Notes under the pieces: generated by a model
Databases searched by the model: none
Told to the model about the DNA's origin: nothing
The model's input: only the letters and a program-made list of their open reading frames with translations
Made by a program: the position numbers and the translations under genes
Part shown: positions 55,517 to 63,734 of the stretch, in pieces
Layout of the letters: each line of letters begins with the position of its first letter
Position numbering within the stretch: position 1 is the first letter of the stretch
NCBI RefSeq assembly: GCF_041821045.1
Contig: NZ_JBGUAW010000006.1
Location: forward strand, 1-64,000
Length of the DNA stretch: 64,000 bases
Direction: 5' to 3'
Origin: Thiohalorhabdus sp. Cl-TMA
GTDB taxonomy: Bacteria > Pseudomonadota > Gammaproteobacteria > Thiohalorhabdales > Thiohalorhabdaceae

Positions 55517-55542
55517 GCACTCCCAAGGACTGCGCTGCTTCG

Positions 55543-55567
55543 GGGCGCCCCTCGCGGGCGCCCTTTT
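55543..55567 (+). terminator. Rho-independent terminator of the porin
   Basis: GGGCGCCC-CTCGC-GGGCGCCC stem followed by TTTT. Confidence 0.85.
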
Positions 55568-55644
55568 CCATATTACCGGCTGACTTTGGACAGCGGTTGT
55601 CCCCTTCGCTCAGGGCGGCCCCTTCCCCGTACGGAACGGCGCCC

Positions 55645-55678
55645 GTGGGAGCGGCCTCCGGCCGCGACGCCTTTCCCA
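55645..55678. repeat. REP-like element
   Basis: GTGGGAGCGGCCTCCGGCCG then CGACGCCTTTCCCA: the GTGGGAGCGGCC...GGCCGCGA form known from pseudomonad REPs, here single. Compare the pair at 24.1 kb. Confidence 0.6.
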
Positions 55679-55877
55679 ACGGGAGCCCGGCACCGGAAGC
55701 CCTGCTTCGACAGCCTTCCTGCGCGAAGCGGAGAACCATTCGGGAAAACTTGCCCCCGGCCGCGCCGGGGGACTAGGATGCTGAATTTCAAGGACGAGCA
55801 GCCGCGAACGGCGGCATGGAAGCTCTTCAAGCCGAGGCACCGAAAAGTGCCTCCTCCAGCCACCACGAGAGCCTGCA

Positions 55878-56450
55878 ATGGAAAGAACGAACCCGGACGA
55901 ATCTGGTATCGACGCACCGGCCATCCCCGCCTGGGCCAGCTGGCTCGGCGCCATAGCCGTGGTCCTAGGCCTCTACCTCGCCGCGGATTTCGGCGTGGAG
56001 GCCTCCAGGCAATACGTTCTGGATTTCCCCTCCCAGGAGGCCTGGGCAGACTCTTGGGAGTGCCCGCCGGACGAGCTCGAGGAGGAAGGCGTCTCGCCGG
56101 TGGTGTGCGATGAGATGGCCTCCCAGGTGTCCTCGTTCCTGGTGGCCCGTCCCGACTGGTTCCGGGGCTTCCAGATGGGCGTCGCGCTGGCGGGTACCGG
56201 CCTGGCCCTGCTCTCCATGGTGTCCGCATTGGGCCTGCTCAACGGACGCGCCTGGGCTCCCATGGCCACCGTGGCGGTTTTCACGGCCTTCGCGGTGCTG
56301 GATGCGGTGGGACTGATCGCCGTGGCCAACGGCAACCCCATGCTGCGGGACATGTACCTCTGGCAGTGGACCCTATGGCTCATGCTCCATATCGCCCTGG
56401 CGGTGGCCGCCTACGCGGGGAGCCAGAAGGGCCTTTCCCGGGAAACCTGA
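55878..56450 (+). CDS. Four-helix membrane protein, unknown (190 aa)
   Basis: Four hydrophobic segments (WLGAIAVVLGLYLAADFG; MGVALAGTGLALLSMVSALG; MATVAVFTAFAVLDAVGLIA; WTLWLMLHIALAVAAYAG) with a periplasmic loop carrying two cysteines (ECPPDELEEEG, PVVCDEM). Start at ATG 55878 (MERTNPDESG). I do not recognise a family. It sits between the porin and the cytochrome b561. Confidence 0.72.
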   Translation: MERTNPDESGIDAPAIPAWASWLGAIAVVLGLYLAADFGVEASRQYVLDFPSQEAWADSWECPPDELEEEGVSPVVCDEMASQVSSFLVARPDWFRGFQMGVALAGTGLALLSMVSALGLLNGRAWAPMATVAVFTAFAVLDAVGLIAVANGNPMLRDMYLWQWTLWLMLHIALAVAAYAGSQKGLSRET

Positions 56451-56579
56451 GCGGTTCCCTGCAGGCCGTACCGGAGCCATTCGGGGCGGGACGTCCGACC
56501 AACGCAACGCGCTCGCTGGCCGGGCCCTCGCCCCTTCCAAAAAAACCGGCGATGCAACGCAATTTCTAGGCAGGAAACA

Positions 56580-57110
56580 ATGGCGGAAAAACGTGGTTAC
56601 AGCGCTCTGACTGCCGCGCTTCACCTGGTGATGGCGGTGGGCATCTTCTACCTGTTCGCCCTGAGCTGGTGGATGCTCGCGCTTCCCTGGGGCGATGCCC
56701 GGCCGTTCCCGTACCAGATGCACAAGAACGTCGGCCTCACCGTGATCCTGTTGGTAGTGATCATCCTCTTCGATCGCTTCCGCAGGCGCCCCGGCCCCCT
56801 ACCCCGCTCCATGTCGGGCTGGATGCGCAAGCTGGCGATTGTGGATCATGCGGCCCTGTACTTCCTGATCCTGCTGGCCTGCCTGAGCGGCTACCTTTCC
56901 TCCGCTTACAGCGGCTGGGGGATCACCTTCTGGTGGACCGTGGACCTTCCCAATTGGGGCGAAGAGAACGAACCCCTGAATCAGTTCTTCTCCGATATCC
57001 ACATCTGGGCCTGCTGGGCGCTGTTCGCCGTTCTGGCCACCCACATCGGCGGCGCCCTCTACCACGCCTTCCGCAATGACGGCGTGGTGCGGCGCATGCT
57101 GCGCTTCTGA
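56580..57110 (+). CDS. Cytochrome b561-type membrane protein
   Basis: 176 residues, four helices with the spaced histidines of bacterial b561: ALTAALHLVMAVGIFYLF, PYQMHKNVGLTVILLVVIIL, VDHAALYFLILLACLSGYL and HIWACWALFAVLATHIGGAL-YHAF. It would carry two hemes b and move electrons between quinol and a periplasmic partner. Location near xoxFG suggests, but does not prove, a link to methanol oxidation. Confidence 0.87.
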   Translation: MAEKRGYSALTAALHLVMAVGIFYLFALSWWMLALPWGDARPFPYQMHKNVGLTVILLVVIILFDRFRRRPGPLPRSMSGWMRKLAIVDHAALYFLILLACLSGYLSSAYSGWGITFWWTVDLPNWGEENEPLNQFFSDIHIWACWALFAVLATHIGGALYHAFRNDGVVRRMLRF

Positions 57111-57147
57111 GAACGACAAGCGCCGGAACGATCCTAGAGATATCTCC

Positions 57148-57171
57148 GGGGGGCCATCGGCCCCCCTTTTT
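57148..57171 (+). terminator. Rho-independent terminator of the cytochrome b561 gene
   Basis: GGGGGGCC-ATC-GGCCCCCC stem followed by TTTTT. Beyond it, 57172-57643 holds nothing I can support. Confidence 0.88.
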
Positions 57172-57643
57172 CTTGGAAAAGCCCTTACACGGACCTCCCG
57201 GATCCGGGGGTAATTCGTTCCCACCATCGGCACCCGCCCCGGGGTTCCCCATCTCGCGAATCCCGCCCTGCTCGGTGCGGCCCCGAAACTGTGGGCAGTC
57301 CTGACCGCTCACCCAGGAATCGAGCCTCTTACACCGCATTTGTCGGGGCCGGGAGGCCCCTCTCACGGGGCCCCTTGCCCACCGCCCCCAAATCCAACCC
57401 GCTGCGCCAACCGGCTGACCAGATTCCGGCTCCTCGTGTCGCCTGTGGACGAGCGCACGCACCAGGAAGGACGGCTTGGCGCAGGGGCATGCTGGCCCCC
57501 AGGGCCGGAGGCCAGCGCCCAGCGCGAATTGCTCCGTACGTTCCATGCGCTTTGTGGTGCTCCCCCACCCCTCTCCCTGCGCTCCACGTTTCCGCGGTCT
57601 TTCCGGAACGGGAGGAACCCTATTCGCGCGCCCGATGCGCCGC

Positions 57644-57681
57644 AAAAAAAGCCGCCGCGCCCAGCGAGGGTCACGGCGGCT
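57644..57681 (-). terminator. Rho-independent terminator of the xox operon
   Basis: On the minus strand AGCCGCCG, 16 bases, CGGCGGCT, then seven T. It closes the five-gene minus-strand unit. Confidence 0.85.
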
Positions 57682-57709
57682 GCCCGAACGGTGCAAAGGG
57701 GCAGAGGAG

Positions 57710-58135
57710 CTACTTGCCTCCGGAGCCCCTATCCATGTTCCCGCCATCGGGGAAACATTCCTTCACCGCGTTGCTTTCGGCCTGCAGGAGCTGACTCCGG
57801 GCATCCTCGGAGCCCGGGCCCTCGCGCAACAGCTCGCCGCGCTCTCCACCGGCCTCCGCGCCGCGGAGATAAGTCTCGGCGAAGGTGAACTCGGAAACGG
57901 TCAGCTGCTCGGCGATCTTGTCGATGGTGCAGGAGCACTTGTAGAGATTGCCGAAGTTCATGCCGCCGTTGCGCTTCATGCACTCCATGACATACCGCAC
58001 CCGGATCTGGGTGGGATAGTCATGGCTGTCGTTTTCCTTTTCCTGAATCGCGGCCCAGGCAACGGACGGTGAGGCAATCGCCAGGACGAGGCCGACCACT
58101 ACCCCCCTTAAGCCCCAACTAAAGGCGCGCGCCAT
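57710..58135 (-). CDS. Secreted cysteine-containing protein of the xox unit, unknown
   Basis: 141 residues from MARAFSWGLRGVVVGL: signal peptide ending AWAA, then YVMECMKRNGGMNFGNLYKC then SCTIDKIAEQLTVSEFTF, with cysteines C-x14-C-x-C and a late KECFPDGG. Likely periplasmic with a disulfide. The gene closes the xox operon (terminator 28 bases on). Not a family I can name; the position suggests a methanol-oxidation accessory. Confidence 0.72.
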   Translation of the reverse strand: MARAFSWGLRGVVVGLVLAIASPSVAWAAIQEKENDSHDYPTQIRVRYVMECMKRNGGMNFGNLYKCSCTIDKIAEQLTVSEFTFAETYLRGAEAGGERGELLREGPGSEDARSQLLQAESNAVKECFPDGGNMDRGSGGK

Positions 58136-58198
58136 TTCGTTATCCTCCAAGGTACTGGCTTGCTCTTCTAGAGAGCGTAAAGACGCGATCAACGGGAA

Positions 58199-58885
58199 CT
58201 ACTGACGGCTCTGGAACTGCATAGTTTCCACCAGCCGGGGCTCCCCGCCTTGCTCCTTTCCGGGAACAAAGGCGCGCATCTTGTAGATGTAACCGGGAAC
58301 CGACGGAGAAAGGAGGAACTCGTAGGACTTCTCGGCAAGCTCTTCGAACTTGTCCCGATGCGGATCCTCGATGTAAGGCTGGATCCGGATCCGCCAGCCT
58401 TCCACCTGCTGCCCGTTGAAGTCGAAACGGGTCTCTTTCACTTCCGCGGAATTCGCAAAGGCCAGCTTGATGTACTTCTGGAAATGCCGCCAGGAGCCGT
58501 CGGTCTGCTCCTCCATCTCGACCACATCCCGCTGCAGGAAGGCCATCAGGGCGGGATTGCCGTCGGAATTGGGACTGGCGGGGAAAGGACGCTCCCGCTC
58601 CCCGGTGAAGAGCTGGATTTCCACCCGCTTGCCGTCTCCCTTGGAGCTTTCGGCGATATCCAGCCGCACCTCGTCGGAGAAGTCCTCTTCCAGCGACCCC
58701 TGCCGAGAGAAGCTGTAGACGATAGTCTCCGGGGTATCAAGATTATCCAGGTGGGCGGTCTTGAAGAGGAGCTGGTTGGCCCGGGAGAACTCCTCCGCAC
58801 CCTGCGCCGCCCCCACTAGGAAAAGGCCGAGCACCAAGCAGGCAAGATGCGTGAATAACCGGCCGGTACGATGGCCTGACAGCAT
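58199..58885 (-). CDS. Secreted LolA/MucB-like fold protein of the xox unit, unknown
   Basis: 228 residues: signal peptide (LACLVLGLFLVGAAQGAEE), then beta-rich sequence: NLDTPETIVYSFSRQGSLEE, VRLDIAESSKGDGKRVEIQL, FDFNGQQVEGWRIRIQPYIE and YIYKMRAFVPGKEQGG. The strand pattern recalls outer-membrane lipoprotein-carrier-like folds but no motif fixes it. It lies 49 bases downstream of xoxJ. Confidence 0.7.
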   Translation of the reverse strand: MLSGHRTGRLFTHLACLVLGLFLVGAAQGAEEFSRANQLLFKTAHLDNLDTPETIVYSFSRQGSLEEDFSDEVRLDIAESSKGDGKRVEIQLFTGERERPFPASPNSDGNPALMAFLQRDVVEMEEQTDGSWRHFQKYIKLAFANSAEVKETRFDFNGQQVEGWRIRIQPYIEDPHRDKFEELAEKSYEFLLSPSVPGYIYKMRAFVPGKEQGGEPRLVETMQFQSRQ

Positions 58886-58934
58886 GCGTGCATCCCCTTA
58901 TCTGAATGGAAAATCGACCACGGCTGACGGCCGT

Positions 58935-59861
58935 TCAATCGCCCCAGTGGACTTCCCCGTCATCGGAGACGATGGGGACATTGTATTCGGCCAGAATCCG
59001 GTCGATCTCCGCTTTATGTTCTTGCATTAGGCGATTCAGCGTGTCCTTGAGGCCATCATCGCTGTAGCGGACCGCCATGGAGATGGGGAACACGAAGGGA
59101 TACTTCTTTTCCCCGTTCAAGGGAATCAGCCCGAAATCCGTATTCTTGCAGTCGCTACAGTCCGCGAGGCGCTTGGTGTAGTAGCCCCCGATGGGCCCCC
59201 ATACGATCGCCGCGTCCACCTCACCCCGCGCCATCCCCTTGGCGATGACTTGACCGGGATAGTCCTGCCAATTTCCGCTATCGATCTTGTACGAGGTAGA
59301 CTGCTGCATGAGCTGATTGTCCACCAGCCAGGTAGCTCCGGGGCTCTTCGTGAATACCCCGATCTGCAGGCTCGAAAGGGTCTCTTCGGGGAGGTTCAAG
59401 AAGTCCTGCGGAGTTTTCAGGGGCTCGTCGGAGATCCCCTTGCGGTAGACGATCACATAGGTGGACCGGTACCAGGGCTCCGTGGTCTGCCCCACCTCGA
59501 ACCCTTCCGTGGCGCTCATGACCACGTCACAGCGGTACCGCCCCTTCTCGGGAAGGTACTTGGTCAAGGTGTTGCGGCCGAAGCCCATTTTCTGCGGAAG
59601 CCAGGTATATTCGATGGAGAGCCCCAGGTCCTCCGCGAACAGCTGCGCCACCTTGTTCTCGAATCCCCGCTCCTCGCGGCTGGAGAAGGGCAGGTTGTTC
59701 GGCGGGGCGCACACCCGGAAGGCTTCGCGCTCCTGCACTTCCGGTGCTTCCTGGGCTGCGGCAGGGCTCCCGACGCCCGCGAGCACCAGGGCGCCGAGAA
59801 CCAGCATACCAAGCCTGCAAAAACGTCCGCTTACGTATTCGCCGTACGAGTGCGGTTTCAT
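58935..59861 (-). CDS. xoxJ: XoxJ periplasmic binding protein (methanol dehydrogenase accessory)
   Basis: 308 residues: signal peptide ending AAAQ, then a family-3 solute-binding fold: FRVCAPPNNLPFSSREERGF, EYTWLPQKMGFGRNTL, RCDVVMSATEGFEVGQTTEP, PWYRSTYVIVYRKG and GEVDAAIVWGPIGGYY. These are the motifs of quinoprotein-dehydrogenase-associated MxaJ/XoxJ. It is thought to help mature XoxF. The ATG at 59861 has AGAAGAGC seven bases away; a TTG two codons up is less likely. Confidence 0.9.
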   Translation of the reverse strand: MKPHSYGEYVSGRFCRLGMLVLGALVLAGVGSPAAAQEAPEVQEREAFRVCAPPNNLPFSSREERGFENKVAQLFAEDLGLSIEYTWLPQKMGFGRNTLTKYLPEKGRYRCDVVMSATEGFEVGQTTEPWYRSTYVIVYRKGISDEPLKTPQDFLNLPEETLSSLQIGVFTKSPGATWLVDNQLMQQSTSYKIDSGNWQDYPGQVIAKGMARGEVDAAIVWGPIGGYYTKRLADCSDCKNTDFGLIPLNGEKKYPFVFPISMAVRYSDDGLKDTLNRLMQEHKAEIDRILAEYNVPIVSDDGEVHWGD

Positions 59862-59905
59862 GAGCAAGCTCTTCTTATAGCTGGAATATGGGAGAGCCCA
59901 CCTGA

Positions 59906-60352
59906 TTATTGGTTCCGGAGCTTACCGGGGCGGCCCATGGGGAGAACGCCGTCCTTCCGGGCTTGCAGGTAGGACCAGATTTTGCCGAACTTATCATTGA
60001 CGTTGGGGTTCTGGCCGAAGGCGGGCATCACGCCGACGCTTCCTTCGGTCCCGGTGGAGACCACCTGGACGAAATCGGCGTAGGTTATGTTCTTGTTCTC
60101 GATGCGGGTCATCACGTTGGGCGCAACGCTGGAGCCGACGGCGCCCTCGCCGTGGCAGCGGGAACAGAAGGCGTTGAAGGTTCGCCATCCGATATAGGTA
60201 TCCAGATCCACCTTGCAGTTCCGGGGATCCCCTTCACGGCATGCCTCATTCACCTTATAAGGCTTTTCCTCAGCCGCATTCGTCGCGGGAGCCGCGACAG
60301 CGAGAAATCCGAAAGCCAAAGCGGCCGAAGCCAGCCGACCTTTCTTCGTCAT
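59906..60352 (-). CDS. xoxG: XoxG cytochrome c
   Basis: 148 residues: signal peptide (ASAALAFGFLAVAAPATNAA), heme motif FCSRCHGEGAVGSSVAPN (CxxCH), axial Met in VGVMPAFGQNPNVNDKFG. It takes electrons from XoxF in the periplasm. Adjacent to xoxF with the 106-base gap. Confidence 0.92.
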   Translation of the reverse strand: MTKKGRLASAALAFGFLAVAAPATNAAEEKPYKVNEACREGDPRNCKVDLDTYIGWRTFNAFCSRCHGEGAVGSSVAPNVMTRIENKNITYADFVQVVSTGTEGSVGVMPAFGQNPNVNDKFGKIWSYLQARKDGVLPMGRPGKLRNQ

Positions 60353-60458
60353 CGTAAGTCCTCATCCTTTCTAGAACAATAAACCTGCTGGTTGGTAATG
60401 GAAGGCCCCCGAAACCGGGGGCCTATTCCGCAGACTAAACCTACCCTAAGCGCGTGGG

Positions 60459-62285
60459 TCAAATAGCGCTGTCGGGAAGGGCGAAGACCGTCATCACGCC
60501 ACCAAGCTTGGTGTACTTGTTCAGGTCCCGGAAGGCACCCACGGCGCCGAGGCCGGCGGTGGACTCTTCCAGACCGGCAGCCATGCCGATACCGGCCCAG
60601 CCGCCAACACCGGAGTAGACCGCCATGTACTGCTTGCCGTCATACTTGTAGGTGTTGACGTTGCCGATAATTCCGGAAGGCGTCTTGAACTCGTACAGCA
60701 GGTCACCGGTCTTGGCGTTCCGCACCTTCAGGTAGCCGTCCAGGGTGCCGTAGGCAACGATGTTGCCGGAGGTGGACAGGCTGCCGCTCCAGACGGCGAA
60801 GCGCTCATCCACGGTCCAGGCAGCCTCGGCCTCGGTGGCATCCCAGGCGATGAAGCGGCCGCTGTGCTTGGAGCCGTCGCCGCCTTCACGCTGACCGGCG
60901 GGGTACATCAGCACGGTCGCGCCGACGTAGGGCTGGCCGGCAACGTACTGCACGTTGAACGGCTCGTAGTCCATGCACAGATGGTTGGTGGGGACGTAGA
61001 AGAGACCGGTATTGGGGTTGAAGGAAGCGGGCTGCTGGTCCTTGCTGCCCAGAGCGGCGGGGCAGATCCCCTCCACGTTCACGTTCGTCTCTTCCGTGCT
61101 GTACTCCGCGACGCGAACGGGACGGTTGGTCTCCATGTCGATCTTCTCGGCCCAGTTGACCGTGGGGTCGTACTTGGCCGCCTTGAGAAGCTCGCCGTCG
61201 GTCCGGTCATGGGTGTAGGCGAAGCCGTTCCGGTCGAAGTTGACCAGCAGCTTGCGCATCTCACCGTCGACCTTCTGATCAACGAGGATCTTCTCGTTCA
61301 CACCGTCGTAGTCCCACTCGTCGTGGGGGGTCATCTGGTAGACCCACTTGGCCTCGCCAGTTTCCGGGTCGCGGGCGAAGGTGGTCATGGACCACTTGTT
61401 GTCACCCGGCCGCTGGCTCGGGTTCCAGGAGCCCGGGTTACCGGTGCCGTAGTAGATCAGATCCAGCTCGGGGTCGTAGGTGTACCAGCCCCAGGTGGTG
61501 CCGCCGCCGAGCTTCCATTCGTCGCCTTCCCAGGACTTCAGACCGGAGTTCTTCTCCACGGTCTTGCCGGTGGCAGCGTTGATGGTCTCGGAGGGATCGA
61601 CCAGCATCTCATCATCGGGGCCGGTGCTGTAGGCGCGCCATTCTTGCTCGCCGGTCTCGATGTTGTAGGCCGTCAGGTGACCCCGGACACCGAACTCACC
61701 GCCGCTGATGCCGGTGATGACCTTGTCCTTGACGACGATGGGGGCGTTGGTAGCGGTTTCACCCTTGCTGGGATCACCGTTCTTGGCCTCCCAGACCAGA
61801 TCGCCGGAATCAGCGTCGAGCGCCACCAGCGTGGTGTCGGCCTGCTGCATGAAGATCTTGCCATCAGCGTAGGCCAGGCCGCGGTTCACCGTGTCACAGC
61901 ACATCACGGCGATCACGTCACGGTTCTGGTTGGGCTCGTAGGTCCACTTGATGGACCGGTCATCCAGGTTCAGAGCGATGACCTTGTTGGGGAAGGGGGT
62001 GTTGATGTACATGGTGTCGTCCACCACCAACGGACCACCCTCATGGCCCCGCAGGACGCCGGTGGAGAAGGTCCAAGCCGGCTGCAGCTTGTCCGCGTTC
62101 TCGGCGTTGATCTGGTTCAGCTCGCTGTACCGCTGACCACCGTAGTCACCACCCCACATCGTCCATTCATTGGGGTTGTCCTGCTCAGCCAAGTCCTTGT
62201 TGGCATGGGCACAGCCAGCCACCAAGGCTAACGCTGTCCCTAACACCACGGTTCCGCGCCAATACGTCCGCGCTTTTCCCCTCAT
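60459..62285 (-). CDS. xoxF: Lanthanide-dependent methanol dehydrogenase XoxF
   Basis: 608 residues, eight-bladed PQQ enzyme: [18 protein letters not shown], the adjacent-Cys disulfide Cys129-Cys130 ([10 protein letters not shown]), Glu197 (GGEFGVRG), Asn283 ([20 protein letters not shown]) and the catalytic DEWDYDGVN with Asp325 and the extra Asp327 that marks lanthanide binding (Ala in calcium MxaF). The signal peptide ends CAHA-NK. It oxidises methanol to formaldehyde or formate in the periplasm. AGGAGG before the ATG. First gene of xoxF-G-J-unknown-unknown. Confidence 0.96.
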   Translation of the reverse strand: MRGKARTYWRGTVVLGTALALVAGCAHANKDLAEQDNPNEWTMWGGDYGGQRYSELNQINAENADKLQPAWTFSTGVLRGHEGGPLVVDDTMYINTPFPNKVIALNLDDRSIKWTYEPNQNRDVIAVMCCDTVNRGLAYADGKIFMQQADTTLVALDADSGDLVWEAKNGDPSKGETATNAPIVVKDKVITGISGGEFGVRGHLTAYNIETGEQEWRAYSTGPDDEMLVDPSETINAATGKTVEKNSGLKSWEGDEWKLGGGTTWGWYTYDPELDLIYYGTGNPGSWNPSQRPGDNKWSMTTFARDPETGEAKWVYQMTPHDEWDYDGVNEKILVDQKVDGEMRKLLVNFDRNGFAYTHDRTDGELLKAAKYDPTVNWAEKIDMETNRPVRVAEYSTEETNVNVEGICPAALGSKDQQPASFNPNTGLFYVPTNHLCMDYEPFNVQYVAGQPYVGATVLMYPAGQREGGDGSKHSGRFIAWDATEAEAAWTVDERFAVWSGSLSTSGNIVAYGTLDGYLKVRNAKTGDLLYEFKTPSGIIGNVNTYKYDGKQYMAVYSGVGGWAGIGMAAGLEESTAGLGAVGAFRDLNKYTKLGGVMTVFALPDSAI

Positions 62286-62426
62286 GGTTAAACCTCCTTG
62301 AAAACCCGGGCCCCTGAAGGGCCTCGATTCGTTGGTCAGGGAATCGCCACCAGCCTCCTGGCCACCACACCAGCTAATACGGCCGGGTGCTCATCCCTGG
62401 AGAAGGGGTTTCTCCCTCCCCCATCT

Positions 62427-62442
62427 AGCAACCCCTATGCCT
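62427..62442 (-). promoter_or_regulatory. Sigma-54-type promoter of the xox operon
   Basis: Minus-strand AGGCATAGGGGTTGCT: GG and GC ten bases apart, GGCA and TTGCT conserved. The transcript would start ~130 bases before xoxF. ATTAGG occurs twice with a 15-base period just upstream. Confidence 0.6.
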
Positions 62443-63263
62443 AATGAAAATTACCCTAATATTTCAGAAGGTTAGGTGCTGCCGGGACCCCCTGCGGGGG
62501 TCCGCTGTTCCGGAAGTGTTACAATGTGACGAAGTCAAAGTGCTCCGCACCTACCAAAATTGGTTAACGCCAGGGGCTTATCCCCAACGGAAACACTCCC
62601 GACCCCTCCTCGTAGCAGGTTTTTCCCTGACGGTCCACCCCCACCCCAATCCGGTCCCCCCCGAAATATGGAAGGAACCGGCCCCCTCGTTACGCGGGCA
62701 AGGAGCCTGGATGGGGCACCACCCCGGATGCGCCGAGCCCACTCTTATTCGCCTTCTTCCGGGTCATGCCCCCACTTTCCGGTTTTGCGCTCGCCTCGTG
62801 GAAATACCGGCGATCCTGTCATGACCTCAACTCGGAAATCCGCCGACTCTGTCACGGCCGATACAACTTTTCTGGTGCAGCCGTTTGCTGCTGCAGAAGC
62901 TTTCCGGGCATCGCCCCCGGCTCCGCTACTGGTGTAACGGATCGGGGAACCAACCGGACACCCTCCGGTCGAAGTCTTGTAGCCAATACGTCCGTGGAGG
63001 AAAATCCTCGCAGTGCCCGGGATTTATAGGCGAGTCCACCCGATCAGGGTGCGCCTTTTCCGTGACAACGGTTGTTCCGTTTCCGGAGCCTACCGGCCGA
63101 TCCCGTTTCAGACTTCTCGAACGGGCGGAATGCACCGAGGTCGCCGGAGCCCCTCGTCCGGTGCGACGTGAGACCAACCGGGCGGTTTTCCCTCCCGGCG
63201 AATCGGGCAGGTACGGTCACCAACCTGCTTGTCCGGCCGGAGGGCCCGCCACGGGGGTCTCCC
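62443..63263. other. Long intergenic region between xoxF and pqqA
   Basis: About 820 bases without a supportable gene. It contains a hairpin GGACCCC-CTGC-GGGGTCC (near 62484-62502) and GTGC-TCC-GCAC (near 62540), possible activator sites for the divergent promoters, but no open frame with ribosome site or family match. Confidence 0.6.
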
Positions 63264-63280
63264 TTGGTATGCTGTTTGCT
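63264..63280 (+). promoter_or_regulatory. Sigma-54-type promoter of pqqA
   Basis: TTGGTATGCTGTTTGCT: GG and GC ten bases apart, TGG and TTGCT conserved, leader to the ATG ~80 bases, the same as for the porin. Confidence 0.55.
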
Positions 63281-63370
63281 TCCTAATCAGGAGCAAAAGG
63301 CTCTACTATCGGTCGCTCCCAATGGAGCCAGACCCGAATGAGCCCACCACTACAAGCCCAGGAGGTGATT

Positions 63371-63442
63371 ATGTGGAGCAAGCCGATGTTTCATGACTAC
63401 CGGTTCGGTTTCGAGATCAATCTGTATATCGGGAACCGGTAA
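63371..63442 (+). CDS. pqqA: PQQ precursor peptide PqqA (23 aa)
   Basis: MWSKPMFHDYRFGFEINLYI plus GNR: the canonical 23-residue PqqA with the Glu15-x3-Tyr19 pair that is cross-linked to make pyrroloquinoline quinone, the cofactor of XoxF. AGGAGGTGATT is a near-perfect ribosome site. A terminator follows 23 bases after the stop, and no pqqB/C/D/E is next to it, so the gene is transcribed alone. Confidence 0.95.
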   Translation: MWSKPMFHDYRFGFEINLYIGNR

Positions 63443-63465
63443 GGGAGAGCACCTCCCCTTTTCCT

Positions 63466-63492
63466 ATCGGGGGCTCCGGCCCCCGATTTTTT
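63466..63492 (+). terminator. Rho-independent terminator of pqqA
   Basis: ATCGGGGGC-TCCG-GCCCCCGAT stem (9 bp) followed by six T. The following 63493-63734 shows no gene. Confidence 0.93.
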
Positions 63493-63734
63493 GTCCATGG
63501 ACATTCCCTACGCTTCCCACCGGGCTTGCCCCTGCCCCCTTGCCGATAATCGCTCCGGCGCCTCCATCCCGAATTTGCTCGACCCTTCGCGCCCTATCGT
63601 TCCAGGCATGACACACTGCGCCACCCGGCAAGCGGCGGCTCGGAATGCCGCTCCCGATAGCGAGGAACCTTGGGGCAGTGCAGAAATCCGGAAGGGAAAG
63701 ACGGGCCCGAGCGGGCCTGGCAGGGAGTCCCAGC

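Noticed and set aside
55836-55856. Sigma-54-like GGCACCGAAAAGTGC before the 190-aa membrane protein
   Set aside because: The GG to GC spacing is one base too long; it is a short inverted repeat instead.
60459-62285. XoxF as a lipoprotein (lipobox-like LVAGC at residues 21-25)
   Set aside because: A standard signal-peptidase site AHA-NK follows directly, and soluble periplasmic XoxF is the rule. Left as unproven.
62860-62990. Possible tRNA-like fold near GGTGTAACGGATCGGGG
   Set aside because: No paired acceptor stem or T-loop GTTC-A-A pattern could be built.
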